From Chitinophaga filiformis (GTDB taxonomy: Bacteria; Bacteroidota; Bacteroidia; Chitinophagales; Chitinophagaceae), in NCBI RefSeq assembly GCF_900102545.1, contig NZ_FNBN01000001.1:123581-187580 (forward strand): DNA of 64,000 nucleotides. Reading direction: 5' to 3'. The notes under the pieces are model-generated. The model saw only the letters and a list, made by a program, of their open reading frames with translations. It was not told the DNA's origin and made no database searches. Positions within the stretch are counted from its first letter, which is position 1, and every line of letters begins with the position of its first letter. The translations under genes and the position numbers were made by a program. Below are positions 46,347 to 54,700 of the stretch, one piece after another.

Positions 46347-46774
46347 TGTTAGCGAATTACAAGTATACAAAAAAATATTTCCAAATAAATACCTGTTCTT
46401 TTAGAGGATTGTTAAAAAAAAGCGGTTCCGACCCTATCTCCTTCACCCTAAACCAGCCACTACAGCAGGTTTCAATAATCGTCCGGCATACACACATTTT
46501 TTCATATTCAATCTACATCTAATTAAATAAGAACTTGTTAAAACCATGTTAAATACTGGTACTTCCAGCGCTATGTTGTACACAATCATGAAGATATATA
46601 CTCATTAAAAAGAAAGTATAGTATTAATCATTGTTATCATATAGATGCGGAGAAATTCAGATTCCATAACACGTGGCTGTCTTAATTTACGGCCCATCCA
46701 GCCTAATATACAGCAGTTCAGGATTTTACCGGGCGCATAAAATAATGTTAAAATCTTGTAGGTTTGCGGAAATT
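46347..46774. other. 428-bp divergent intergenic region
   Basis: AT-rich gap between the small membrane protein gene and the phosphatase gene. Apart from a -7 box at 46759-46766 I see no gene, strong hairpin or repeat. A plus-strand frame is open from 46673 but its first 34 codons do not resemble the phosphatase family. Confidence 0.6.
46759..46766 (+). promoter_or_regulatory. Candidate -7 box TAGGTTTG of the phosphatase-hisS pair
   Basis: Exact TAnnTTTG match ending 8 bp before the ATG at 46775; no -33 TTTG is visible. It would give a leader of a few nucleotides. Confidence 0.4.
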
Positions 46775-47212
46775 ATGAAAATACTGATGGTATGCCTGGG
46801 GAATATTTGCCGTTCCCCCCTGGCAGAAGGAATATTAAGGCACCTTGCCCTTCAGCAGGGACTGGATTGGGAAATAGATTCTGCCGGTACGGGTAACTGG
46901 CATGTAGGCGATCCTCCTGACCGCCGGTCGGTGAAAGTAGCACAGCGTCATGGAATAGACATTTCCGGACTGCGGGGCAGGCAATTCCAGTCAGCGGATT
47001 TTGACCGGTTTGACCGCATTTTTGCTATGGACCTGGACAACTACAGGGATATACTGCTTAAAGCAAGAACTGAGGAAGATAAGGCTAAATTACAGCTGTT
47101 GCTGGACGATCAGCAACCCGTGCCCGATCCGTGGTACGACGATGCCTTATTCGAACCGGTGTATAAAATGATCTATGAGGCATGTGAAAAGATCGTAGCT
47201 GGCAAAAAATAA
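46775..47212 (+). CDS. Low-molecular-weight protein-tyrosine phosphatase
   Basis: A 145-residue cytosolic phosphatase. The P-loop VCLGNICRSPLAEG lies at the N-terminus with the nucleophile Cys7 and Arg13 (C-X5-R), and the general acid region DPWYDD is near residue 115. The start at 46775 puts the P-loop at its usual place; the longer frame does not. It lies 27 bp upstream of hisS and is probably co-transcribed. Substrate unknown; members act on tyrosine kinases of capsule synthesis or on small molecules. Confidence 0.93.
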   Translation: MKILMVCLGNICRSPLAEGILRHLALQQGLDWEIDSAGTGNWHVGDPPDRRSVKVAQRHGIDISGLRGRQFQSADFDRFDRIFAMDLDNYRDILLKARTEEDKAKLQLLLDDQQPVPDPWYDDALFEPVYKMIYEACEKIVAGKK

Positions 47213-47239
47213 ATTACTTTAAAGCATAATTGAACAATA

Positions 47240-48589
47240 ATGATAAAACCCAGTATACCAAAAGGTACCCGCGATTTCGGGCCGGTAGTGCTCAGAAAGC
47301 GGCAATACATTTTCCAGACCATCCGTGAAACATTTGAACTGTTTGGGTTCCAGCCTCTGGAAACCCCTACCATGGAGAACCTGGACACACTTACTGGTAA
47401 ATACGGTGAAGAAGGTGATAAGCTGATATTTAAGATCCTGGACAATGGTGATATCCTGGGACGCGCCCAACAGGCGAAGGATAGCCGGGAACTGGGTATC
47501 TTATTATGTGAAAAGGCCCTGCGTTATGACCTCACTATTCCTTTTGCAAGATATGTGGTGATGAACCAGAATGAACTGGCACTGCCTTTTAAGCGGTATC
47601 AGATGCAGCCGGTATGGCGCGGAGATCGTCCAGCGAAAGGCCGTTACCGCGAATTCTATCAATGTGATGCGGATGTAGTAGGTAGTAATTCATTGCTGAA
47701 TGAAATAGAATTGCTCTTAATCTACGATACTGTGTTTACCAAACTTGGTATGGAAGGATATGAGGTAAGGATCAACAATCGTAAGATCCTTGGCGCATTG
47801 GCTGAACTGGTAGGACAACCCGAGCTTCTAACTGACATTACCATCTCAATCGATAAGCTGGATAAGATAGGTCTTGACGGCGTTAAAGAAGAGTTACAGC
47901 AAAGAGGACTTTCTTCCGATGAAATTGCCATCATTGAAAACTTCCTCAGCATTGAGGGCAACAATGAGGAAAAACTGCAACAGTTAAGTACTCTCTTCAA
48001 AAACTCCCCTACCGGTCTGAAAGGCGTAGAAGAATTATCTTATGTGCTGCATACACAGCCGGATGCCTTCAAAACCACGCCGATCCTGGATGTAACGCTG
48101 GCGCGCGGTCTGAACTACTATACAGGTATGATCGTAGAAGTAAAAGCGCCTTCGTCCGTAAAAATGGGCAGCATCGGTGGCGGTGGCCGCTATGATGATC
48201 TTACCGGCCTGTTTGGTCTTCCAGGCATTTCCGGTGTAGGTATCTCCTTCGGTGTAGATCGTATCTATGATGTACTAGAAGAACTGCAGTTATTCCCTGC
48301 TGATGCACAACAGGGTACACAAGTGCTCTTTTTCAATCTCGACCGCCAAACGGAAGGTATTGCCTTCAAACTGGTGATGCAACTGCGTGGTAAGGGCATT
48401 GCTTCTGAATTGTTCCATGAGCCGTCAAAGATGGATAAGCAGATGAAGTATGCGAATAAACGGAATATCCCTTATGTGATCATTATGGGTGAGAGTGAGG
48501 TGCAGGAACAAGTGGTGAGTGTTAAGAATATGGTGAGTGGGACGCAGGAGAAAGTGAAGATGGTTGATTTAGTGAATTATAATTTCTAA
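47240..48589 (+). CDS. hisS: Histidyl-tRNA synthetase
   Basis: Class II aminoacyl-tRNA synthetase (449 residues). Motif 2 is seen in ALPFKRYQMQPVWRGDRPAKGRYREFYQCDADVVG, the histidine-specific motif in LARGLNYYTGMIVEV, and motif 3 in GVGISFGVDRIYDVL; the C-terminal anticodon-binding domain spans about 350-449. A complete, ordinary enzyme. It ends in a convergent arrangement with the small charged gene at 48635 and a shared terminator. Confidence 0.96.
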   Translation: MIKPSIPKGTRDFGPVVLRKRQYIFQTIRETFELFGFQPLETPTMENLDTLTGKYGEEGDKLIFKILDNGDILGRAQQAKDSRELGILLCEKALRYDLTIPFARYVVMNQNELALPFKRYQMQPVWRGDRPAKGRYREFYQCDADVVGSNSLLNEIELLLIYDTVFTKLGMEGYEVRINNRKILGALAELVGQPELLTDITISIDKLDKIGLDGVKEELQQRGLSSDEIAIIENFLSIEGNNEEKLQQLSTLFKNSPTGLKGVEELSYVLHTQPDAFKTTPILDVTLARGLNYYTGMIVEVKAPSSVKMGSIGGGGRYDDLTGLFGLPGISGVGISFGVDRIYDVLEELQLFPADAQQGTQVLFFNLDRQTEGIAFKLVMQLRGKGIASELFHEPSKMDKQMKYANKRNIPYVIIMGESEVQEQVVSVKNMVSGTQEKVKMVDLVNYNF

Positions 48590-48608
48590 GGAAAATAATA
48601 ATACAGGT

Positions 48609-48633
48609 AAAGGCCCGCGTGATGCGGGCCTTT
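48609..48633. terminator. Bidirectional terminator between hisS and the 48635 gene
   Basis: Perfect 10-bp stem AAAGGCCCGC / GCGGGCCTTT with a 5-nt loop, between convergent genes. Confidence 0.85.
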
Positions 48634-48634
48634 G

Positions 48635-48883
48635 TTATTTAATACTTTCAAGGAATTTCCGAACTCTTCGCTCTTCACCGTAGAAGAACTGGTCTTCCAC
48701 TCCCAGGCTATTGTAATAATCCTCTTCGATACGTTCCTCTAAGGTTTTGTGAATACCTCTTTTTCTGTCATCAAGTATTTGCTGCCAAATCTTCGCAACC
48801 CTATCTGCCCTTTCCTTTCTCAACTCTTCTCTAATTTGCTCTTCTTTCCTTTTCTCTTCCTCCTCATCTACAAAAATGATCAT
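48635..48883 (-). CDS. Small highly charged helical protein
   Basis: An 82-residue protein with a very acidic start (VDEEEEKRKEEQIREELRKE) and dense Glu/Lys/Arg throughout, predicted as one or two long helices with coiled-coil character; the only less charged part is YYNSLGVEDQFFYGEE near residue 58. No family recognised. It begins 21 bp after the proteasome-like gene on the same strand, so the two are probably one operon and may act together. Base composition is lower in GC than hisS next door. Confidence 0.65.
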   Translation of the reverse strand: MIIFVDEEEEKRKEEQIREELRKERADRVAKIWQQILDDRKRGIHKTLEERIEEDYYNSLGVEDQFFYGEERRVRKFLESIK

Positions 48884-48904
48884 AATTATAAATTTTGACG
48901 TTAA

Positions 48905-49876
48905 CTAATCTGGTTTTAAAATATTGTGCCCGGTTACATACCTGAATCCCTGTTTATCTATCACCGCTATTTTTATCACCCCACCTACAGTCGGAATTTT
49001 CTCTATAAATGTCTGAAAGGTCATTTCTAGTTTCAAAAAGAGATAAGCCATATTAACGGCCTGCTGCAGACTTAATTTTGATAAAGTCTGTTGTATTTCC
49101 GAATCTCCTTTCTTATATCCCAGTTTCAAATCGATCTTGTTAGCGAGTTGCCCCACGTAAACAGGGGTGATAGATTCCAGCGGCAAATTGAAATCCTCCA
49201 TCATTTCTTCTAATATGCATGGGATAAAGTCCAAAGATGAATGACTCTTTTCTTCTAAAATTTTTCTACTTATATTATCCTGACCTTCGATCACTACATA
49301 ACTCTTCTCAGATATTCTTTCATAACTCACATATTTCCACTCACGCTCCTCAATACCTTGCACAACTGCCTTGTCTATAACTATTCTATATATAATCGTC
49401 TTTTCAGTAATTGACTCGTAGTGAGTAAACAGCAATATACTTCTTCCTATATAACCTCTTACTGCAATACATGCTCTTACCTTTTCTTCCATAAACCTGC
49501 AAAAATCCATTACCCTGGTTGCAACCGTTTTGCTATAATAATTTTCGTCTTCCTCATTAATGGCAACCAATTCCTGTATCAGATGTTCAATCGTCTTACG
49601 TCCTATCTGTGAAGCTCCTGCTAATGTTATTGCAGTAAACTTATCGAACTGGAAAAGCTTTTCTGCGTAGTCTGTAGTATGAGATGGCTTCTTCTCAAAC
49701 AAGCCGATTAGCTCATTCCTGTTAATGCTGATCTCATTGCTGTTCGCATTCCCCTGTTTACGCTTTAAATAGTCCATGAACTGATCGTAAGTCACTACGT
49801 TCTTACTAAATGTGGCTAAAGAATCGGCGATCACCGCTACGCCTTTCTTTGCAATTACAGATGCAATAAAAGTCAT
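48905..49876 (-). CDS. Divergent proteasome-fold (Ntn-hydrolase) protein
   Basis: A 323-residue protein that I read as a divergent proteasome beta-subunit homologue. From ATG 49876 it begins MTFIASVIAKKGVAVIADS; Met removal would expose Thr1 and put Asp at position 17, as in proteasome subunits. After an insertion of about 39 residues, AEKLFQFDKFTAITLAGAS aligns with the strand bearing Lys33 (here Lys72). Later, LSLQQAVNMAYLFLK and TVGGVIKIAVIDKQG match the C-terminal helix and strand of the fold. The Asp166 and Ser169 equivalents seem to be missing, so activity is uncertain. The frame continues to a GTG at 49924, but that would bury Thr1. Lower GC suggests transfer. Confidence 0.65.
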   Translation of the reverse strand: MTFIASVIAKKGVAVIADSLATFSKNVVTYDQFMDYLKRKQGNANSNEISINRNELIGLFEKKPSHTTDYAEKLFQFDKFTAITLAGASQIGRKTIEHLIQELVAINEEDENYYSKTVATRVMDFCRFMEEKVRACIAVRGYIGRSILLFTHYESITEKTIIYRIVIDKAVVQGIEEREWKYVSYERISEKSYVVIEGQDNISRKILEEKSHSSLDFIPCILEEMMEDFNLPLESITPVYVGQLANKIDLKLGYKKGDSEIQQTLSKLSLQQAVNMAYLFLKLEMTFQTFIEKIPTVGGVIKIAVIDKQGFRYVTGHNILKPD

Positions 49877-50051
49877 TGGTTTTTGATTGGGTAAAACAAT
49901 GGTTTCGACAAAAGCACTAATCACGAATTTATATACACATCACAAACCAGCCAAATTATTTTTCACACAACAAACTGATAGGCAAATGGTTAACACAATA
50001 ACGTAAATATTATATAATAAAAAGCTCTACAACTATAATTCTATCGAATGC

Positions 50052-50087
50052 AAAAACGGCTGTCCGCATAAGCGAACAGCCGTTTCT
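50052..50087 (-). terminator. Terminator after dsbD
   Basis: A 14-bp stem (AAACGGCTGTCCGC with GCGAACAGCCGTTT, one mismatch), ATAA loop, and T run on the minus strand. Confidence 0.85.
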
Positions 50088-50105
50088 TTCAATAGTATAT
50101 GTTTA

Positions 50106-52085
50106 TTACTTTCCTTTCTTAAACGCTTCCAACCCACACTTCAACCAGCTGGCATATTCACTCGCACGGGGAGTATATCCTACAGGCTTTGTTAACAACT
50201 TCTCATCAGGGCTGATCAGCACATAATAAGGCTGCGAGTTGTTCACAAAATTCTCGGTTTGCATCGTAGCATATTTATCACCGATAGTTTTAATTTCCTT
50301 CTTACGACCTGTATTGGTAGTAAAGAGGAACTGCTGATCTTCCGGTAACAATTTCCTGTCATCCACATACAATGATACCAGGATATAATCTTCTTCTATT
50401 AATGTTCTCACTGCCTGATCAGGCCATACATTCTCTTCCATTTTACGACAGTTCACACATGCCCATCCTGTAAAGTCTATCAGGATCGGTTTGTGCTGCT
50501 CTTTTGCCAGTTTCAGCGCTGCTTCATAGTCATTCACCACATTTGCCTCAACGCCTTTAGCTGCGTCCTTATAAAGGCTATAACTCAATGGCGGAGGAAA
50601 ACCGCTGATCAATCTGCGGTTAGCATATTTGGTATTTGTTACACCTGGCAGCAGGTACAAAGTCATTGCAAGGAAGATCAGGGCCAGCACCCAACGGGTA
50701 GGACTGATCTTCTTCAATGGTGCATCGTGCGGGAAACGGATCTTACCCAACAGATACAACACAATGAGGAAACCACAGATAATCCACACGGCAAAGAATA
50801 CCTCACGTTTTACCAGTCCCCAATGTGTTACCAGGTCGGCATTGGAGAGGAATTTAATTGCCATTGCTACTTCAATGAAACCCAATACTACTTTCACTGA
50901 CGTGAGCCAGCCACCGGACTTCGGCAGTGATTTCAACAGGTTCGGGAACATGGCAAACAATGCAAAAGGCAATGCCAGGGCAAATCCGAAACCAGCCATA
51001 CCAACTGTCAGCTGCATAGCGCCGCCGTCGGTTGAGAGGGAACCTGCCAGCAATGAACCCAGAATAGGACCGGTACAAGAGAATGATACCAGTGCCAGTG
51101 TCAATGCCATGAAGAAAATACCGATAATACCACCTACGCTTGTTTTCGCATCCACTTTGCTGGCGAGACCGCTTGGCAAGGTGATTTCAAAGTAACCAAA
51201 GAACGAAATGGCAAACACGATAAAGATCACGAAGAAGATCAGGTTTAGCCATACGTTGGTAGAGATATTGTTCAGGATCTCAGGATCCAGTGAATCGAGG
51301 AAATGGAAAGGCAGGCTTAATAACACATAGATCAGGAAAATGAAGAAGCCATAAAGGCTGGCATTCAGTACTCCTGTCTTTTTATCCTGCGACTTTTTAG
51401 TGAAGAATGATACAGTGAGCGGTATCATCGGGAACACGCAAGGTGTCAGCAATGCAATAAAACCACCGATCACACCCAGGATGAACAATCCCCAGAGGCT
51501 TTTCTTAGCGGTTCCTTCTTCCCCACCACAGTTATTCACCGGATGGTCTTTGTCGATGGAAGCACGTTTCAGTGTTTGTCCGCCGGCGGTAGATTCCTGT
51601 AAGCCCGCTGCCACATTCACCAGGTTACCGCTTGCATCTACATTAAAACGGAACTTCACTTCTTCAGGACCTACCACTTCGTCGCCTTTCAGCGCCATGT
51701 AATTAACAGCGCCTTCCAGTTTTGTAACAGGACCATTCAGTTTTACGGTCACCAGCAGAGATACCTGGTTTTCGAAGTATTTGATCTCGGTATTATCGAA
51801 TAAAGGCTCCGGCGCCTTTTTCAGTTCTCCTTCTTCTGTGATACCGGTAATCGCAGCTGCGCTGTCGACCGTTACACGGGTATTAGGTTCATCATCTTTC
51901 ATGGTAGTGGAAAACAGCTTCCAATCTTTCTGTACAGTACCTTTCAGATGTAATATATATTCATGTTCACCCTTTTTCTCTGCTGTATACTCCCATTTGG
52001 CGACAGCTGCGGGAGCAGGATTCTCCTGTGCCCTGACAGCAAATACAGCGGTGATAAGGATAATGAACGTAAGCAACTGCTTCAT
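50106..52085 (-). CDS. dsbD: Thiol:disulfide interchange protein DsbD
   Basis: Inner-membrane electron carrier that passes reducing power from cytosolic thioredoxin to periplasmic proteins (659 residues). Signal peptide (1-19); N-terminal DsbD-alpha-like domain (about 25-150); eight-span CcdA-like core with paired cysteines in LLTPCVFPMIPLTV and SCTGPILGSLLAG; C-terminal thioredoxin domain with CVNC in GWACVNCRKMEENVW. In the N-domain, the place of the usual redox cysteines reads VNYMALKGDEVVGPEEVKF, with no Cys, so that step has probably moved to another protein, perhaps the paralogue at 52202. Confidence 0.93.
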   Translation of the reverse strand: MKQLLTFIILITAVFAVRAQENPAPAAVAKWEYTAEKKGEHEYILHLKGTVQKDWKLFSTTMKDDEPNTRVTVDSAAAITGITEEGELKKAPEPLFDNTEIKYFENQVSLLVTVKLNGPVTKLEGAVNYMALKGDEVVGPEEVKFRFNVDASGNLVNVAAGLQESTAGGQTLKRASIDKDHPVNNCGGEEGTAKKSLWGLFILGVIGGFIALLTPCVFPMIPLTVSFFTKKSQDKKTGVLNASLYGFFIFLIYVLLSLPFHFLDSLDPEILNNISTNVWLNLIFFVIFIVFAISFFGYFEITLPSGLASKVDAKTSVGGIIGIFFMALTLALVSFSCTGPILGSLLAGSLSTDGGAMQLTVGMAGFGFALALPFALFAMFPNLLKSLPKSGGWLTSVKVVLGFIEVAMAIKFLSNADLVTHWGLVKREVFFAVWIICGFLIVLYLLGKIRFPHDAPLKKISPTRWVLALIFLAMTLYLLPGVTNTKYANRRLISGFPPPLSYSLYKDAAKGVEANVVNDYEAALKLAKEQHKPILIDFTGWACVNCRKMEENVWPDQAVRTLIEEDYILVSLYVDDRKLLPEDQQFLFTTNTGRKKEIKTIGDKYATMQTENFVNNSQPYYVLISPDEKLLTKPVGYTPRASEYASWLKCGLEAFKKGK

Positions 52086-52124
52086 ATAAATAATAGGCTT
52101 TAAAGACTTATTACCATTCCAAAT

Positions 52125-52156
52125 AATAAACGAGTTCCTCTGGGAACTCGTTTATT
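52125..52156 (-). terminator. Hairpin terminator between the DsbD-N-like gene and dsbD
   Basis: Perfect 14-bp stem (AATAAACGAGTTCC and complement) with a TCTG loop. On the minus strand it lies after the 52202 gene and before dsbD, so the two may be separately transcribed or partly attenuated. Confidence 0.75.
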
Positions 52157-52201
52157 AAATTCTGTTTACCTCGCGGAAGATTGCTCATCCGTCGTTATAA
52201 C

Positions 52202-52657
52202 TTATTTTCCTCCTACGCTGATAGCGAATTCCACTTCTTTCGGCGGCAGGCACTGGTGATCATCACACACCATAAATTCTACACTACCTTTCACTTTAGT
52301 AGCAGCCTTTCCTTTCACGGTTACTTTCTGCACGAAATTCACCTGGTTTTCGTAGTATTTCAGCTCAGAATCGAAGTTCTTATCGAATGCTTTATGCAGC
52401 TTACCCACTTCACGGATCTTACCTACAGGTGTTACCAACGGATTCTTCGTTAGTTTGAAGGTGGTAGGTACCGGACCTTCACCTGCTTCCTGTGCATACA
52501 GGTGCCATTTGCTATCTATGGTAGCTGTCATGTGCAGTTCATAGGTAGTAGCATCAATCTTCTTGGCGGTAAAATCCCATTTCACCGGGTTTTCTATCTG
52601 CGCACTTGCCAGTATCGGCAAGGCAAATAAGAAAACTGCTGTTAATAATTTTCTCAT
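52202..52657 (-). CDS. Stand-alone DsbD N-terminal-domain protein
   Basis: A 151-residue exported protein (signal peptide MRKLLTAVFLFALPILASAQ) homologous over its whole mature length to the N-domain of the neighbouring DsbD: NPVKWDFTAKK against AVAKWEYTAEKK, and LKYYENQVNFVQKVTV against IKYFENQVSLLVTVKL. It keeps the redox pair (MVCDDHQCLPPKEVEF, C-x4-C then LPP), which DsbD next door lacks. It likely takes electrons from the DsbD membrane core and gives them to periplasmic partners. It is 116 bp upstream of dsbD with a hairpin between. Confidence 0.85.
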   Translation of the reverse strand: MRKLLTAVFLFALPILASAQIENPVKWDFTAKKIDATTYELHMTATIDSKWHLYAQEAGEGPVPTTFKLTKNPLVTPVGKIREVGKLHKAFDKNFDSELKYYENQVNFVQKVTVKGKAATKVKGSVEFMVCDDHQCLPPKEVEFAISVGGK

Positions 52658-52721
52658 ACTGGATTTTTTAACTGGTTGGTTGGCTTGATTTTAAATATTG
52701 GGTGGTTCTTCCACCTCAGCA

Positions 52722-53414
52722 TCAATTGTTATTGATAAGGCTTTGAAAAATGAGCTGCCCATCTGTATTACCCAATACTGAGCTGGTAGCTCTTTCTGGG
52801 TGAGGCATCATGCCAAATACATTACGCTCTTTGTTACAGATGCCGGCGATGTTACGCAACGCTCCATTTGGATTGGCGCCATCTACTACATTACCAAATT
52901 CGTCGCAGTAACGGAAAAGTACCTGGTTGTTCGCAAACAGGCCTTCGAGTGTAGCATCATCTGCATAGTAGCGGCCTTCGCCATGTGCTACCGGAATCTT
53001 CAATGCACGTCCGGTTACATCTTTGGTCAGGGATGCGGATGTATTTTCACTTTTCAGGTATACATTCTTACATACAAACTGCTGATGACTGTTCTGCAGT
53101 AAAGCCCCCGGTAACAGACCCGCTTCACAGAGGATCTGGAAACCATTACATACCCCGATCACACGGCCACCTTTGTTGGCAAACTCTATCACACTCTGCA
53201 TCATGGGACTAAAGCGGGCAATAGCACCGCAACGCAGGTAATCTCCATAAGAAAAGCCGCCTGGCAGTACAATACAGTCTTCTTTAGTGAACTTGCTCAG
53301 GTCAGAGTCTTTATGCCACAGCTCTATTACCTCCTGTCCAAGATCGTTGCGTAATGAATCGATCATGTCATGATCACAATTAGAGCCCGGAAAGGTGACA
53401 ACGCCAAATTTCAT
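52722..53414 (-). CDS. purQ: Phosphoribosylformylglycinamidine synthase subunit PurQ
   Basis: Glutamine amidotransferase (class I) subunit for purine synthesis, 230 residues, the small form that works with separate PurL and PurS. The nucleophile is Cys89 in [17 protein letters not shown], and the His/Glu pair is in MMPHPERA near residue 205; [15 protein letters not shown] is also characteristic. purL and purS are not in the window. A lone -7-like box (TAATTTTG, minus strand, 53513-53520) lies about 100 bp upstream. Confidence 0.96.
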   Translation of the reverse strand: MKFGVVTFPGSNCDHDMIDSLRNDLGQEVIELWHKDSDLSKFTKEDCIVLPGGFSYGDYLRCGAIARFSPMMQSVIEFANKGGRVIGVCNGFQILCEAGLLPGALLQNSHQQFVCKNVYLKSENTSASLTKDVTGRALKIPVAHGEGRYYADDATLEGLFANNQVLFRYCDEFGNVVDGANPNGALRNIAGICNKERNVFGMMPHPERATSSVLGNTDGQLIFQSLINNN

Positions 53415-53582
53415 GTTTAATTTGTTGAATGTTACGGTCTAAAATATTATTCAAGCTTTTATCCGGCAGATAGCAGGCTGGTGACCATTTATCGAAATTA
53501 CCGGAAAAGGCACAAAATTACTACGCCGTCCGCACATTTCCATAGCCGTTCGTCCGGTTTTAACAATTACCCGCGAAGTCGG

Positions 53583-54566
53583 TTAGTTTTTGCTGAAATA
53601 CTGCATTATAATGACATAGGCTAATGTCAGGATGTGAATGATATTGGCTACCGTATTGTTGACAATAGACCAATAGGCATTGGCTACAAACAGGGAAAGC
53701 GGCAAAATAGCGAGTACCCAATAGGCTGGAGAGAAATGTACATTGAAAAAAGGCACTATCATGGCTACAAACACGTATACTACCAATACACTCCAGATCT
53801 TACGGCCCTGGATCAGCATCTTCTTGAGGGTACGCTGCAGTAATAACCAGCCCAGTATGAAGAAGAACAGGCTTATCGCCATAGCTCCCCATACCTTGTA
53901 ATGCTGAATAAAAGGTATTTCAAGCCCCATTCTTGGGATTTTTGCAAACAAGGCCCACTGGTCTGTCAGGAAAAGGTAGGTTCCCAGCAGGTATATCGGA
54001 CAGATCAGGCCCAGCAAAGCAATAATCCATTCCGCCAGACGGAAGGGACGCATGATGAGCAGGCTTAACCATAACAAAAGGCAGAATATAGTAGCCGGGA
54101 AGTAAAACAGGCCACATATACCCAGGGCAAAACCGATATTAAATACCACATCCCTGGCTGAGGTACGGGTATACAAGAGGGTAATATTGGAAAATACCCA
54201 CAACATCACCAGGTTAACCAGTAAAGCCGGGGAAAATACGTTCCAGCCCTCATACAGCGAGGTAAAGAGCATATAGCTCATAGCGGGCAGGTAAGTAGCC
54301 TTGGCAAATAAGCGCTGGTGGTTCACGATCTTTGTTACCAGCAGGGCCTGCAATAACAGCAGTATGACCGCCAGCGAGGTAAACAGGAAAGGACTCTTTC
54401 CAAACGCCATTTCCATCCATTTCACAAACAGGCCGTATAACAAACCTTCGTTGCCGTCTACCAGGAAGGAAGACGGATGGATCAGGTAATAGAACTTTAC
54501 CAGGAGTGTATATATCAACAGCAACAGTACCGTTAGCGGGTTGCCTGAGCGGAAAAACTTTACCAC
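53583..54566 (-). CDS. Multi-pass membrane protein, DUF6427-like
   Basis: A 327-residue integral membrane protein with about nine to ten hydrophobic segments and short loops. The N-terminal FFRSGNPLTVLLLLIYTLLVKF and the HPSSFLVDGNEGLLY segment resemble the DUF6427 family found in Bacteroidetes; function unknown. The start is GTG at 54566; no in-frame ATG is near. A full promoter lies at 54602-54632 with a leader of about 30 nt, which supports the start. Confidence 0.75.
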   Translation of the reverse strand: MVKFFRSGNPLTVLLLLIYTLLVKFYYLIHPSSFLVDGNEGLLYGLFVKWMEMAFGKSPFLFTSLAVILLLLQALLVTKIVNHQRLFAKATYLPAMSYMLFTSLYEGWNVFSPALLVNLVMLWVFSNITLLYTRTSARDVVFNIGFALGICGLFYFPATIFCLLLWLSLLIMRPFRLAEWIIALLGLICPIYLLGTYLFLTDQWALFAKIPRMGLEIPFIQHYKVWGAMAISLFFFILGWLLLQRTLKKMLIQGRKIWSVLVVYVFVAMIVPFFNVHFSPAYWVLAILPLSLFVANAYWSIVNNTVANIIHILTLAYVIIMQYFSKN

Positions 54567-54601
54567 AATATGAATTCTCTTTTCAACTTTTGAAAGCGTT
54601 C

Positions 54602-54632
54602 CAAAGGTATTTTAAAGCGGGAGAAAATCAAA
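54602..54632 (-). promoter_or_regulatory. Promoter of the DUF6427-like gene
   Basis: On the minus strand: TTTG, 19 bp, TACCTTTG, a full Bacteroidetes consensus match, about 36 bp before the GTG start. Confidence 0.75.
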
Positions 54633-54700
54633 ATATTATGAAAACCATGAATAATTAATGTGTTTTGGGGGTATTGGGTTTGGGGAACCGTTTCGTTTTC

